64,000 nt of DNA from positions 806,001 to 870,000 of the forward strand of contig CAVQWX010000003.1 of the NCBI GenBank assembly GCA_963717765.1, given 5' to 3'. This document shows, one piece after another, positions 1 through 7,528 of the stretch. A model generated the notes under the pieces. That model was not told where the DNA came from and did not search any database. It saw only the letters and a list, made by a program, of their open reading frames with translations. How positions within the stretch are numbered: position 1 is the first letter of the stretch; the number at the start of each line of letters is the position of its first letter. This DNA comes from JACDER01 sp963717765. GTDB lineage: Bacteria > Actinomycetota > Thermoleophilia > Gaiellales > Gaiellaceae. A program made the translations under genes and the position numbers.

Positions 1-205
1 GGTCGACGGCGCGCTCGGCCGCGTCCTCGCTGCCGTATTCGCGTGCATGCAGGATGGGAGCTGGTCGCGCCTCAAGGCCTGCCGCAACTGCCACTGGGCG
101 TTCTACGACGAGTCGCGCAACCGCTCCGCCGCCTGGTGCTCGATGCAGCTGTGCGGGAACCGGCTGAAGACACGCGCGTATCGGCGCCGCAAAGCGGTCG
201 CGTAG
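1..205 (+). CDS. CGNR zinc-finger protein, 3' end only
   Basis: Only the last 67 codons are in the window; the frame begins at base 2 and ends at TAG 203-205. The fragment shows the CGNR zinc-finger core: a CRNC pair followed about 20 residues later by WCSMQLCGNR and a basic, Arg/Lys-rich tail. The four cysteines are the expected zinc ligands. Family members often carry an N-terminal ABATE stress domain and are presumed nucleic-acid-binding regulators; the N-terminal part is outside the window, so nothing can be said about its partner domain. The next gene starts 9 bases downstream. Confidence 0.8.
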   Translation, partial: VDGALGRVLAAVFACMQDGSWSRLKACRNCHWAFYDESRNRSAAWCSMQLCGNRLKTRAYRRRKAVA

Positions 206-214
206 CCTCCGCTC

Positions 215-884
215 ATGGCCAGGAGCTACGTGCGCGAGGCGCGCAAGCGCGTCGGGCCGAAGCGCGAGCGCATCCGCCCGATCATCGAGCGGCTGAAGGC
301 CGAGCACGCGGACGCGGCGATCGCGCTCCGCTTCCGCTCGCCGGTCGAGCTGCTCGTCTCGGTGATGCTCTCGGCGCAGACGACAGACGTCAACGTGAAC
401 CGCGTCACCGAGCGGCTCTTCCGGAAATATCGCCGTCCTGAGGATTACCTCGCCGTCCCGCCGGAGGAGCTGGAGCGCGACATCTACCAGACCGGCTTCT
501 TCCGGCAGAAGACGAAAGCCCTGCGCGGGACGATGAAGATGCTCATCGAGGAATTCGACGGAAAGGTGCCGCGCAAGCTCGACGAGCTCTTGCGCCTGCC
601 AGGCGTCGCCCGCAAGACGGCGAACGTCGTCGCCGCCGAGCTCGGCGAGCCGCAGGGGATCGTCGTGGACACGCACGTCCGGCGCCTCTCGCAGCGGCTT
701 GCGCCTGACCAGGCAGGACGACCCGGTGAAGATCGAGCGCGACTTACAGCGGATAGTGCCGCGCCAGGACTGGGGAATCTTTCCGCACCTGCTGATCTGG
801 CACGGCCGGCGCGTGTGCATCGCGCGCGCCCCCCGCTGCGAGGAGTGCGTGCTGAACGACCTGTGCCCCTCGTCACGCGTCTGA
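215..884 (+). CDS. nth: Endonuclease III, one frameshift
   Basis: DNA glycosylase/AP lyase of base-excision repair that removes oxidised pyrimidines. The first frame gives residues 1-163 with the helix-hairpin-helix LPGVARKTANVV (catalytic Lys about 134) and VDTHV (catalytic Asp about 152). At about base 697-705 the reading frame must move by one base to continue as LTRQDDPVKIERDL and then the four-cysteine [4Fe-4S] loop, spaced C-x6-C-x2-C-x5-C, ending at TGA 882-884. The junction reads ctt-gcg-cct where ctt-ggc-ctg is expected, so one extra C explains it. All catalytic and cluster residues are present on either side, which suggests a sequence error or a very recent mutation rather than decay. 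Start ATG at 215 follows the CGNR gene by 9 bases. Confidence 0.88.
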
Positions 885-921
885 CACAGTCGCGTAACAT
901 CCTGTTGTCTACTCTGACTAC

Positions 922-1212
922 ATGCGCACTGTCGACCTCGCCATCTACGCCGACACGCTCGCCGGAGAGCACGCCGCGCTCGCAGCCCGGCTCGAACAGG
1001 CGAACGCCCGCCTGCGGGAGGCGGCGATCGAGCGGGACGCGCGAGCCCATCTGGCGGCGGAGGCGGTGCGGGAGCTCGAAGCGCTCGGGATCATCGGTGG
1101 GATCGACGAACGAACGGCGAGGAGCGAGATCCGCAGGCTCGCACGCGCACTCGAGGCGGTCGAGCAGCTGCAGATGTGGGTCGAGAGCAGGCTGGAGCTC
1201 AGCGCGGCGTGA
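922..1212 (+). CDS. Small coiled-coil protein, unknown
   Basis: A 96-residue acidic, Ala/Glu/Arg-rich protein starting at ATG 922. Residues 12-60 have heptad-like Leu/Ala spacing and look like a coiled coil; no cysteine, signal peptide or membrane segment is visible. It follows nth by 37 bases and could share its transcript. The codon pattern (G/C in third positions) supports real coding, but I recognise no family and cannot propose a function. Confidence 0.5.
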   Translation: MRTVDLAIYADTLAGEHAALAARLEQANARLREAAIERDARAHLAAEAVRELEALGIIGGIDERTARSEIRRLARALEAVEQLQMWVESRLELSAA

Positions 1213-1215
1213 GCT

Positions 1216-1650
1216 CTACGCCCCGCGAGCCTCGAGCAGGTCCTTAAGCGTGTCGAAGTCGCTCTTGAACTGGCGCTCGGCGGTTCGCGCCACGACGGGC
1301 TCGGCGAGCTTGAAGAAGCCACCGGGATCGCCCTCGCCGACGAAGGTAATCCTGGTGCCGTCGTCGGTGGGTTCGAAGGTGTGCTCGACGCTGAACGGAA
1401 CGGGACCGGACAACGTCTTCAGGCAGAAGCGCCGGTTTGGCGCGTACTCGGTCACCTCGACCTCGGACTCGATGCGCTTGCCCAGGAACTTCCGCACTTC
1501 CCTGATATGCGATCCGGCCGCACGCTCGCCCTCCCAGTGCGCTTCGATCGCGCTGGACTGCCATTCCGGGAGGTTTGCCATGTCCATCATGTAGTCGAAG
1601 ACTTCGGCGGGTGGACGATCGATCTCGACCGTGTGCTCGACGTGGATCAT
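1216..1650 (-). CDS. SRPBCC (START-like) family protein
   Basis: A 144-residue protein with the typical opening of the polyketide cyclase/dehydrase (SRPBCC) fold: HTVEIDRPPAEVFDYMMDM followed by LPEWQ. The middle has alternating beta strands (EVTEYAPNRRFCLKT) and a C-terminal amphipathic helix (FKSDFDTLKDLLEA). The helix-grip fold forms a hydrophobic cavity that binds lipids or small aromatics; the ligand cannot be inferred here. It is cytosolic and probably co-transcribed with the PAS protein gene just upstream on the same strand (12-base gap). Confidence 0.8.
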   Translation of the reverse strand: MIHVEHTVEIDRPPAEVFDYMMDMANLPEWQSSAIEAHWEGERAAGSHIREVRKFLGKRIESEVEVTEYAPNRRFCLKTLSGPVPFSVEHTFEPTDDGTRITFVGEGDPGGFFKLAEPVVARTAERQFKSDFDTLKDLLEARGA

Positions 1651-1662
1651 GGCGCCTCTGCC

Positions 1663-2109
1663 TTATCTTGGCGTCAGGGCGACGAGTAGGCCTCCGTCCG
1701 AATCGTACGCGGGGAAGAAATCCCCCGTGACCGGCTTGCGCGAGCCGGACTTCGTCGTCAGCTCCAGCTGCTCTGCCAGCCGACGGACGCCCCACTCGAG
1801 TGAGAGCTCGACCGGGTTCTTCCCGTCCGTCCAGCCGTTCAGCGCGAGCGCGTCGACGACCGGCCGTCCGATCAGGTCGGCCTCGGAAAATCCAGTGAGC
1901 TCGAACACCCCGCGTCCCGACGCGAGCACTCGCCCCTGCTGGTCACACGTCACGAGGCCCGTGCTCGGTGCGGGGTAGTAGTCGTCCAGGAGCTCGAAGA
2001 GGAAGCCGAAGCCGCACGAATGGCAGGCGACCGGCTCGTCGCTCAGCCCTTCGAGACGGTCGATGTCGACCGACCGCTCCTTGCAGTTCGGGCAGATGAA
2101 GTAGGGCAC
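1663..2109 (-). CDS. Zinc-ribbon plus PAS domain protein
   Basis: 148 residues. The N terminus has two zinc knuckles, CPNC at about residues 6-9 and CHSC at 29-32, consistent with one zinc ribbon. From about residue 48 a PAS-like fold follows (TGLVTCDQQGRVLASGRGVFELTGFSEADLIG split over several strands, then GRPVVDALAL). No output domain (kinase, GGDEF, HTH) is present, so it would act as a sensor or adaptor working through a partner. It sits directly upstream of the SRPBCC gene on the same strand. Cofactor or ligand is unknown. Confidence 0.65.
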   Translation of the reverse strand: MPYFICPNCKERSVDIDRLEGLSDEPVACHSCGFGFLFELLDDYYPAPSTGLVTCDQQGRVLASGRGVFELTGFSEADLIGRPVVDALALNGWTDGKNPVELSLEWGVRRLAEQLELTTKSGSRKPVTGDFFPAYDSDGGLLVALTPR

Positions 2110-2130
2110 CCAGCGATCGTAGCGCCGGGT

Positions 2131-2414
2131 TTAGGGGATGCCGCACCCGAAGATGCCGCCGGTTTCGTCCTCGGCCAGGTAGTAGCCGGTGGACGAATTT
2201 CTCCTCCCGCAGGCGGCACTTCCGGCCACGCTCAGGAACCAGGTCGGCTCGGAGAACCAGCCTCCGGAGCCCCACTGGATTTGCTGCCGCCGGTCGACGA
2301 GAGTGGCCGAGCGCAAAATGCGATCGTCGTAAATGGGAGCGACTTCGCAGCGGCGACTGGCGCCGCGAGCGCCGCAGCGACAAGGCAACCGGCAACGGCG
2401 GTGAGTGCCTTCAT
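2131..2414 (-). CDS. Small exported protein, apparent frameshift
   Basis: An ATG at 2412-2414 opens a clear signal peptide, MKALTAVAGCLVAAALAAPVAAA. A frame change near base 2345 joins it to a second stretch containing VAPIYDDRILRSATLVDRRQ and ending ETGGIFGCGIP at the stop 2131-2133. The second half has two Cys and several Trp and Gly, as in small secreted actinobacterial proteins. Neither part alone makes a sensible protein, so I join them; the junction is inferred. Function unknown. Confidence 0.35.
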
Positions 2415-2455
2415 TTCTCCCTCTCGCCCATTCAGACGGCCGCGCCGCCGCCGGG

Positions 2456-3364
2456 TTAGATCCACTTCTTGCGGCGGAAGTACCAGACCTGGGCCACCGT
2501 CGAGACGATGATCAAGAACCAGGCCCAGGGGTACCCCCAGTTCCCTAAGCGCGTGATCTCCGGGATGTGGCGGAAGTTCATCCCGTACAGGCCGACGATG
2601 AACGTCGGGACGAGCAGGATCGATGCGATAGCGGTCAGCCGCTTGGTCACCTCGTTCTGGTCGTTCGCGATCTTGGAGAGGTAGTAGTCGCGTACGCTGG
2701 CGAGGAGATCGCGCGAGTACTCGAGCCCTTCGGTCGCGCGCAACGCCTTGTCGTACACGGTGGAGAACGCGACCTCGACCTCGCGCGGGAAGAGCGTGCC
2801 GGTGTCTACGTCGACGCGGTCGTCGACGACCTCCCGCACTGCGTCGCGCGTCGGCGCAAGCGTCCGGCGGATGTGCAGGAGACCGTGGCGCAGATCCGCG
2901 ATCCGGCGCCTGATCTGCTGGGACGACCAGCCCTCGATGCCGTCGTCGAGCTCCTCGATCTCGTCGGTCACCGCGTCGACGAGATCGAGGTAGGCCTCGA
3001 CCACCTCGTCCACGATCCTGTACGCGACCATCCCCGGCGAGTCGGTCGGGCGTATCACCTCTTGGCAGCGCTCGATCTTGAACGGATCGCCGTTCTCCGG
3101 CGTCTTCCGGACCGTGATCGCCTTCTCCTTGGTGAGGACGAGGTCGATCTCCTGGTAGTAGATGCGATCCTCGGCCGGCACAGCGACGGCGACGAGCAGG
3201 ATCCCAAAGACGTATTCGCCCTGGCCCTGCAGTCGGGGCCGGGGCTCGTCCTCGTGCTTCGGCGGGGCGCTGATCAGTGCGAGCGCGCTCTCGTGAACCT
3301 CCTTGGGGAGGGCGTCATGGAGCTCTTCCGGAGCCGGATCGAGCAGGTCGACCCAGGTCGCCAT
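2456..3364 (-). CDS. corA: Magnesium/cobalt transporter CorA
   Basis: 302 residues with the CorA signature YGMNF near the first of two C-terminal membrane helices (about residues 243-263 and 276-293). The long N-terminal cytosolic domain, rich in Glu and Asp and ending in a long stalk helix, is the Mg2+-sensing funnel of the family. The protein forms a pentameric channel in the plasma membrane for passive Mg2+ (and Co2+/Ni2+) uptake. The usual acidic selectivity loop after GMN is replaced here by RHIPEI, as seen in many actinobacterial CorA-like proteins. It is transcribed separately from trxB, 41 bases away. Confidence 0.9.
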   Translation of the reverse strand: MATWVDLLDPAPEELHDALPKEVHESALALISAPPKHEDEPRPRLQGQGEYVFGILLVAVAVPAEDRIYYQEIDLVLTKEKAITVRKTPENGDPFKIERCQEVIRPTDSPGMVAYRIVDEVVEAYLDLVDAVTDEIEELDDGIEGWSSQQIRRRIADLRHGLLHIRRTLAPTRDAVREVVDDRVDVDTGTLFPREVEVAFSTVYDKALRATEGLEYSRDLLASVRDYYLSKIANDQNEVTKRLTAIASILLVPTFIVGLYGMNFRHIPEITRLGNWGYPWAWFLIIVSTVAQVWYFRRKKWI

Positions 3365-3405
3365 GAGCGACGAGACTAGCTGCGGGCCCGGCTGGCGCTA
3401 GCCAT

Positions 3406-4374
3406 CTATCCCTCGCGCGGTGCCGCAAGCGCGGCGTGCTCGTGCCCTTCGAGCGCGGCGAGGAACCGCTCGGCGTCCAGTGCCGCCATACAGCCCGTGC
3501 CTGCGGCAGTGACCGCCTGCCGGTAGACGTGGTCCTGCACGTCGCCGGCCGCGAACACACCGGGGATGTTCGTTTCCGTCGATCCCGGCTTCGTCACGAG
3601 ATAGCCCGCCTCGTCGTGGTCGAGCCAGTCGAGGAAGAGCTTTGTGGTCGGGTCGTGTCCGATCGCGATGAAGACCGCCCGCACGTCGAGGGTGAACGTC
3701 TCGTCGTTCGCGGTCGAGCGAAGCCTCAGGCCCGTCAGCGAGGGATCCCCGAGCACCTCGTCGACGACGGCGTTGGTGACGAACTCGATCTTCTCGTTGG
3801 CGTGGGCGCGGTCGAGCATGATCGGCGAGGCGCGGAACTCGTCGCGACGGTGGATGACGCTGACCTTGCTCGCAAACTTTGTGAGGAAGATCGCCTCCTC
3901 CATCGCGGAGTCGCCGCCACCTACGACGGCGACGGGAACGTCGCGCCAGAAGGCTGCGTCACAGACGGCGCAGTACGTGACGCCCTTGCCCTGCAGGCGC
4001 TGCTCGGACGGAAGTCCGAGTTGCCGCGCGGTCGCGCCTGTCGCGACGACGACCGACTCGGCGCGATACTCCTCGTCGGCGACGAACACGGAGAACGGCC
4101 GCTCCGAGAAGTCCACGCGCGCCACGTCGTCAGTGATGAACTCCGCGCCGAAGCGCTCGGCCTGACGGCGGAACTCGGCCATCATCTCCGGCCCGAGCAC
4201 GCCTTCCGGATAGCCCGGATAGTTCTCGACGTCGCTCGTGATCATGAGCTGGCCGCCCCACTGGAAACCTTCGACGACGAGCGGCTCCAGGTTGGCACGC
4301 GCGGCGTACAGGGCTGCCGTGTAGCCGGCCGGCCCGCCGCCGATGATGATCATTTTCCGAATGTCTGTGCTCAT
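3406..4374 (-). CDS. trxB: Thioredoxin-disulfide reductase
   Basis: 322 residues, the usual size for a low-molecular-weight flavoprotein TrxR. The FAD-binding GGGPAGYTAALYAAR lies at residues 12-26, the redox-active CAVC at 135-138, the NADPH-binding GGGDSAMEEA about 152-161, and the second FAD motif GVFAAGDV near 283-290. It passes NADPH electrons to thioredoxin in the cytosol. No trxA lies next to it, which is unusual but not rare. It may serve the Dsb-like exported redox proteins encoded later in the window only indirectly. Confidence 0.95.
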   Translation of the reverse strand: MSTDIRKMIIIGGGPAGYTAALYAARANLEPLVVEGFQWGGQLMITSDVENYPGYPEGVLGPEMMAEFRRQAERFGAEFITDDVARVDFSERPFSVFVADEEYRAESVVVATGATARQLGLPSEQRLQGKGVTYCAVCDAAFWRDVPVAVVGGGDSAMEEAIFLTKFASKVSVIHRRDEFRASPIMLDRAHANEKIEFVTNAVVDEVLGDPSLTGLRLRSTANDETFTLDVRAVFIAIGHDPTTKLFLDWLDHDEAGYLVTKPGSTETNIPGVFAAGDVQDHVYRQAVTAAGTGCMAALDAERFLAALEGHEHAALAAPREG

Positions 4375-4421
4375 AGGTCCCTAACCTAGTCAACGATGCG
4401 GATGGGGGTCATGTTCCCCGT

Positions 4422-4940
4422 TCACGCCACCTCCACACCGCATAGATAAAGGATGCCTGTGCGGGCCTCGGCGGCGCCGGCGAGGCGGTGTGGCTCGCTT
4501 TCGCCCGGCCGGACGAGGTGGACGACTTCGTGGCCGCGCGCTGTCAGGAGGTCGGCGATGAAGCGCCGGTGGCAGCGCTGCCAGGGAGTCTCCGCGCACA
4601 TGAAGGCAGGCGTGGGATCGGCGAGCGCCTGGGAGAGGGCGTGCTGCCACTCCTGACGTCCCATTCTGGCCGCGTACGCCCGGAAGGCAGGCTCGCGAAT
4701 GCAGCCGAACCGTTCCTCGCCCGGCTCGGCGCTCCGCATCCCCCCGAGCTCGACCGCGTGTACGTACGTCATCCCGGAGCGGTCTAGGGTCTCCGCCAAC
4801 GCGGGCTGGTTGAACTGCGGATTGCGACGCGAGGAAGGGACGCGACGCACGTCGACGAGCGTCTCGATCCCGGCTTCGCGCAGGACTTCGACGAGCTCTT
4901 CCGAGTGCCGTCTGCCGTGCCCTATGGTGAAAACTCGCAT
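4422..4940 (-). CDS. DUF488 family protein
   Basis: About 172 residues starting MRVFTIGHGRRHSEELVEVL; an upstream in-frame ATG would add 17 residues running into the divergent promoter, so the start at 4940 is preferred. It shows DUF488 hallmarks: TIGHG at the start, LVDVRRVPSSRRNPQFN, and CAETPWQRCHRRFIAD with two Cys near the C-terminal third. The family is cytosolic and of unproven role, although an enzymatic activity on nucleotides or nucleic acids has been suggested because of its conserved Cys, His and Arg. It is divergent from the gene at 4982. Confidence 0.85.
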   Translation of the reverse strand: MRVFTIGHGRRHSEELVEVLREAGIETLVDVRRVPSSRRNPQFNQPALAETLDRSGMTYVHAVELGGMRSAEPGEERFGCIREPAFRAYAARMGRQEWQHALSQALADPTPAFMCAETPWQRCHRRFIADLLTARGHEVVHLVRPGESEPHRLAGAAEARTGILYLCGVEVA

Positions 4941-4981
4941 CGTGCTTAGAATCGTGCCGTTCTGAAAGGGGAAAAGGGGAT

Positions 4982-6115
4982 ATGGCGGCAACCGTGAACT
5001 GGGACAGCCTGCGTGAGTTGGCCAATTTCCAGGCCGAGGACGGCTGCGCGATCAGCCTCTACCTCGATCTCGACCCGAGCGACACGCCGACCGCGGGCGA
5101 CGCCCAGACGCGCGTGCGCTCGCTGATCGACCAGGCACATCAGCACGCCCCCCGCAGCGCGAGCCACGCCGCCCGCGAGGGGCTGAAAGCGGACATCGAG
5201 CGGCTGGAGAAGTACCTGACCGTCGAGTTCAACCGGGACGGGGCGCACGGCGTCGCGGTCTTCTGCGCCGGCCCGGACAACTTCTGGTTTCCGCTCGCGC
5301 TGACCGATTCCGTGGCCGACAGTGTCAAGATCGGCAAGAGCTTCTACCTCGCGCCGCTCGTCCCCCTCGTCGGCCGTGGCGAAGGTGCGCTCGTGGCGCT
5401 GGTGGGTCGCGAGCAGGGCGAGGTCTACCGGCTGCACCAGGGGCGGCTCGAGCCGCTGGCGGACCACTCGGAGGAGACGCCCGGGCGGCACGACCAGGGC
5501 GGCTGGTCGCAGTCCAGGTATCAGCGGCATATCGAGTCCCTCGTCCAGGACCATCTGCGCAGGGTTGCGGACGAGCTCGACCGCCAGGTGCGGCGCCTGC
5601 GAGTCCCCCGGGTCGTGATGGTGTGCTCGGAGGAGACGCGTGGCGAGTTGCAAGATCTGCTCTCGAACGAGGTGCGGCGCGTCCTCGCCGGATGGACTCA
5701 GGCGCAGGCGCGCGCGACGCCGACCGAGCTCCTCGAAATCGCGAGCCCGCTCCTCGAGCGCGCGCGCGAGGAGGAGGAGCGCGAGTCGGTCGAGCGCTGG
5801 CGCGAGGAGGCCGGACGGAACGGCCGCGCCGCCGCCGGCTGGGAGCAGACGCTCGAGGCCGCGTCTGACGGGCGCGTGGAGGTGCTGCTGTACGACGAAG
5901 GCGCCGACCACAAGGCGTGGCAGTGCCCGAAGTGCGGGCGTGCGTCTCTCGAGGCCGGCAACTGTCCGCTCGATGGCACGCGGATGGAAGAGAGCGACAA
6001 CGGCCTCGACCTGGCCGTCCATCAGACGCTCGGGCACGGCGGGCGCGTGTGGGCGCTGCGCAGCCGCCAGGATCTCGAGCCCGTCGAGGGCATCGGCGCC
6101 CTCCTGCGCTACTGA
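4982..6115 (+). CDS. eRF1-like (baeRF/Vms1) family protein with zinc ribbon
   Basis: 377 residues. The N-terminal LYLDLDPSD and later YRLHQGRLEPL and TPGRHDQGGWSQSRYQRH match bacterial/archaeal eRF1-like proteins, related to the Vms1/ANKZF1 peptidyl-tRNA hydrolases that free stalled nascent chains; the GGWSQ-Q/R segment is the expected GxxQ-type catalytic loop. A C-terminal zinc ribbon CPKCG...CPLDG is at about residues 312-331. The start ATG follows a strong AAAGGGGAT ribosome-binding site. A role in ribosome rescue is family-based inference. The next gene overlaps its stop codon. Confidence 0.75.
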   Translation: MAATVNWDSLRELANFQAEDGCAISLYLDLDPSDTPTAGDAQTRVRSLIDQAHQHAPRSASHAAREGLKADIERLEKYLTVEFNRDGAHGVAVFCAGPDNFWFPLALTDSVADSVKIGKSFYLAPLVPLVGRGEGALVALVGREQGEVYRLHQGRLEPLADHSEETPGRHDQGGWSQSRYQRHIESLVQDHLRRVADELDRQVRRLRVPRVVMVCSEETRGELQDLLSNEVRRVLAGWTQAQARATPTELLEIASPLLERAREEEERESVERWREEAGRNGRAAAGWEQTLEAASDGRVEVLLYDEGADHKAWQCPKCGRASLEAGNCPLDGTRMEESDNGLDLAVHQTLGHGGRVWALRSRQDLEPVEGIGALLRY

Positions 6116-6624
6116 AGCTCGAACTGCTTGGCGAGCAGCATCTCGACGGCGTCGGCGAGATGCTGAAGGACGCGGACGTCCAGCGGTACACGATGGTGCC
6201 CGTCCCCGTGCCGGAAGGGTTCGAGCGCGAGTGGCTCACGCGGTACGAGGAGGGACGGGCGGAGGGCACGCGTGAGGGCTTCGCGATCGTGGACGACGAC
6301 GAATCGTTTCTCGGGCTCGCGCTTGCGTTCGCTATCGACCACGAGGACCGCGAGCTCGAGCTCGGATACACGCTCACGCCGGCGGCGCGCGGACGAGGCG
6401 CCGCGACGTGGGCGCTGCGCGAGCTGACGGAGTGGGCGGTGCGGCAGCTCGATCCGGCGCGTATCCAGCTGCAGATCTCCGCCGACAACGAGGCTTCGAA
6501 ACGCGTCGCCGAGCGGGCCGGATACGTCTACGAAGGGACGCTTCGCTCCGTCCACTTCAAGCAGGGCGACCGGCAGGATCTCGAAGTGTGGTCGCGGATC
6601 GCCGGAGACGCGCCCGGCGTCTGA
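6112..6624 (+). CDS. GNAT acetyltransferase, probable CTG start
   Basis: About 170 residues of a RimJ-like GNAT protein: LELGYTLTPAARGRGAATWAL is the acetyl-CoA-binding motif A, followed by the conserved ISADNEASKRVAERAGYVYE. No ATG, GTG or TTG lies at a position that would give the normal N terminus KLELLGEQHLDGV; the best candidate is CTG at 6112, which overlaps the TGA of the previous gene in the sequence CTGA. That implies translational coupling to the baeRF gene. Substrate (protein N terminus or small molecule) is unknown. Confidence 0.75.
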   Translation: MKLELLGEQHLDGVGEMLKDADVQRYTMVPVPVPEGFEREWLTRYEEGRAEGTREGFAIVDDDESFLGLALAFAIDHEDRELELGYTLTPAARGRGAATWALRELTEWAVRQLDPARIQLQISADNEASKRVAERAGYVYEGTLRSVHFKQGDRQDLEVWSRIAGDAPGV

Positions 6625-6625
6625 G

Positions 6626-7186
6626 CTAACCGGCCGTCGATCCTGGGTTCACGGACTCGAGGTCCTGCCAGTAGTCGACTCCAGGCACGGTGCGGTCGAA
6701 CCCGACTGCTTCATAGGCGCGCCGTGCGGCGGTGTGGGCGTCGTCGAGACCGGTGTCGACATGTGCGAAGCGTAGGTCGCACGCCCGAAAGTGGTCGAGC
6801 ACGTGCCGATACATGAACGTCGCCCAGCCATGTCCCGCGCGATCGCTGCGCACGGCGTTGTTGTCGATGTGGCCGTAGCTCTGGGCCGGGAAGATCCAGA
6901 AGCTCACGAACCCGAAGACATCTCCATCTTCGTCCAATACCCAGAGCTGGTCCGGATGCTCGGCGAAGAGGTCGCGGTTCTGGCGGGTCTTCCGCTCGTC
7001 CCAGCGCAGCTCCGGCTGCTGCCGGACCGCCTCGTAGCAGCGTTCCCCGAGCATGGAGACGTGGCTCTCCTGGATCGCGCGGTAGCCCTCGACCGTCAGA
7101 TCGTCGACGGCGTCCAGATCCGCTTCGGTGGCGATACGCAGGACGGCGTCTCCGCGGCGTCCGATGATCCCCTGCTCATCGATCAC
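6626..7186 (-). CDS. GNAT acetyltransferase
   Basis: 186 residues with a GNAT fold: an N-terminal LRIATEADLDAVDDLTVEGY, a central beta strand VFGFVSFWIFPAQSYGHIDN and HTAARRAYEAVGFDR near the C terminus. Motif A is DRAGHGWATFMYRHVL, somewhat divergent from the usual R/Q-x-x-G-x-G/A. It is convergent with the preceding acetyltransferase gene, the two stops being one base apart. The acceptor is unknown. Confidence 0.8.
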   Translation of the reverse strand: MIDEQGIIGRRGDAVLRIATEADLDAVDDLTVEGYRAIQESHVSMLGERCYEAVRQQPELRWDERKTRQNRDLFAEHPDQLWVLDEDGDVFGFVSFWIFPAQSYGHIDNNAVRSDRAGHGWATFMYRHVLDHFRACDLRFAHVDTGLDDAHTAARRAYEAVGFDRTVPGVDYWQDLESVNPGSTAG

Positions 7187-7528
7187 GTCGCAGAGCCTAG
7201 TGCGGCGTCAGGCTCGCTCCGGGGCTGGCATCGGTCCATGGGAATGCTTCGCAAGACAGGGACTGGTGGCGGGGCAGTAACGATCCGGAAGAGCGCGCCA
7301 AGGCCGCGCAGTTGCGCGAGGACGTGGAGACGCGTCGGGTCGGGGCTCTGACCGGCCAAGTGAACGTCACGCACCGCGCAAGGACTCGACGGGCCGCTAG
7401 TCGCGTCCGCGGCCCGGGTGCCACCAGCCTCCTCCCCACTGCGATCGTAGTAAGGAAATCCGCACCTATGGGAAACGAGACAGTGTCGCAACACCAACGT
7501 TCCATCCCCGCTCGATAGGCTCTAAAAG
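7187..7528. other. Intergenic stretch before aconitase
   Basis: 342 bases between divergently oriented genes. I see no convincing complete gene, tRNA or repeat. One stretch around 7285-7345 looks weakly coding on the plus strand (DPEERAKAAQLREDVE) but has no start and is probably a remnant or chance. The aconitase promoter must lie here; an AT-rich taggctctaaaag sits directly upstream of its ATG. Confidence 0.4.

Noticed and set aside
3365..3405. Mg2+ riboswitch (M-box) upstream of corA
   Set aside because: Only 41 bases separate corA from trxB, too short for an M-box, and no paired structure is visible.
4946..6037. Long minus-strand frame opposite the baeRF gene
   Set aside because: It is the antisense shadow of a gene with recognisable motifs and a zinc ribbon; GC-rich DNA gives long open antisense frames.
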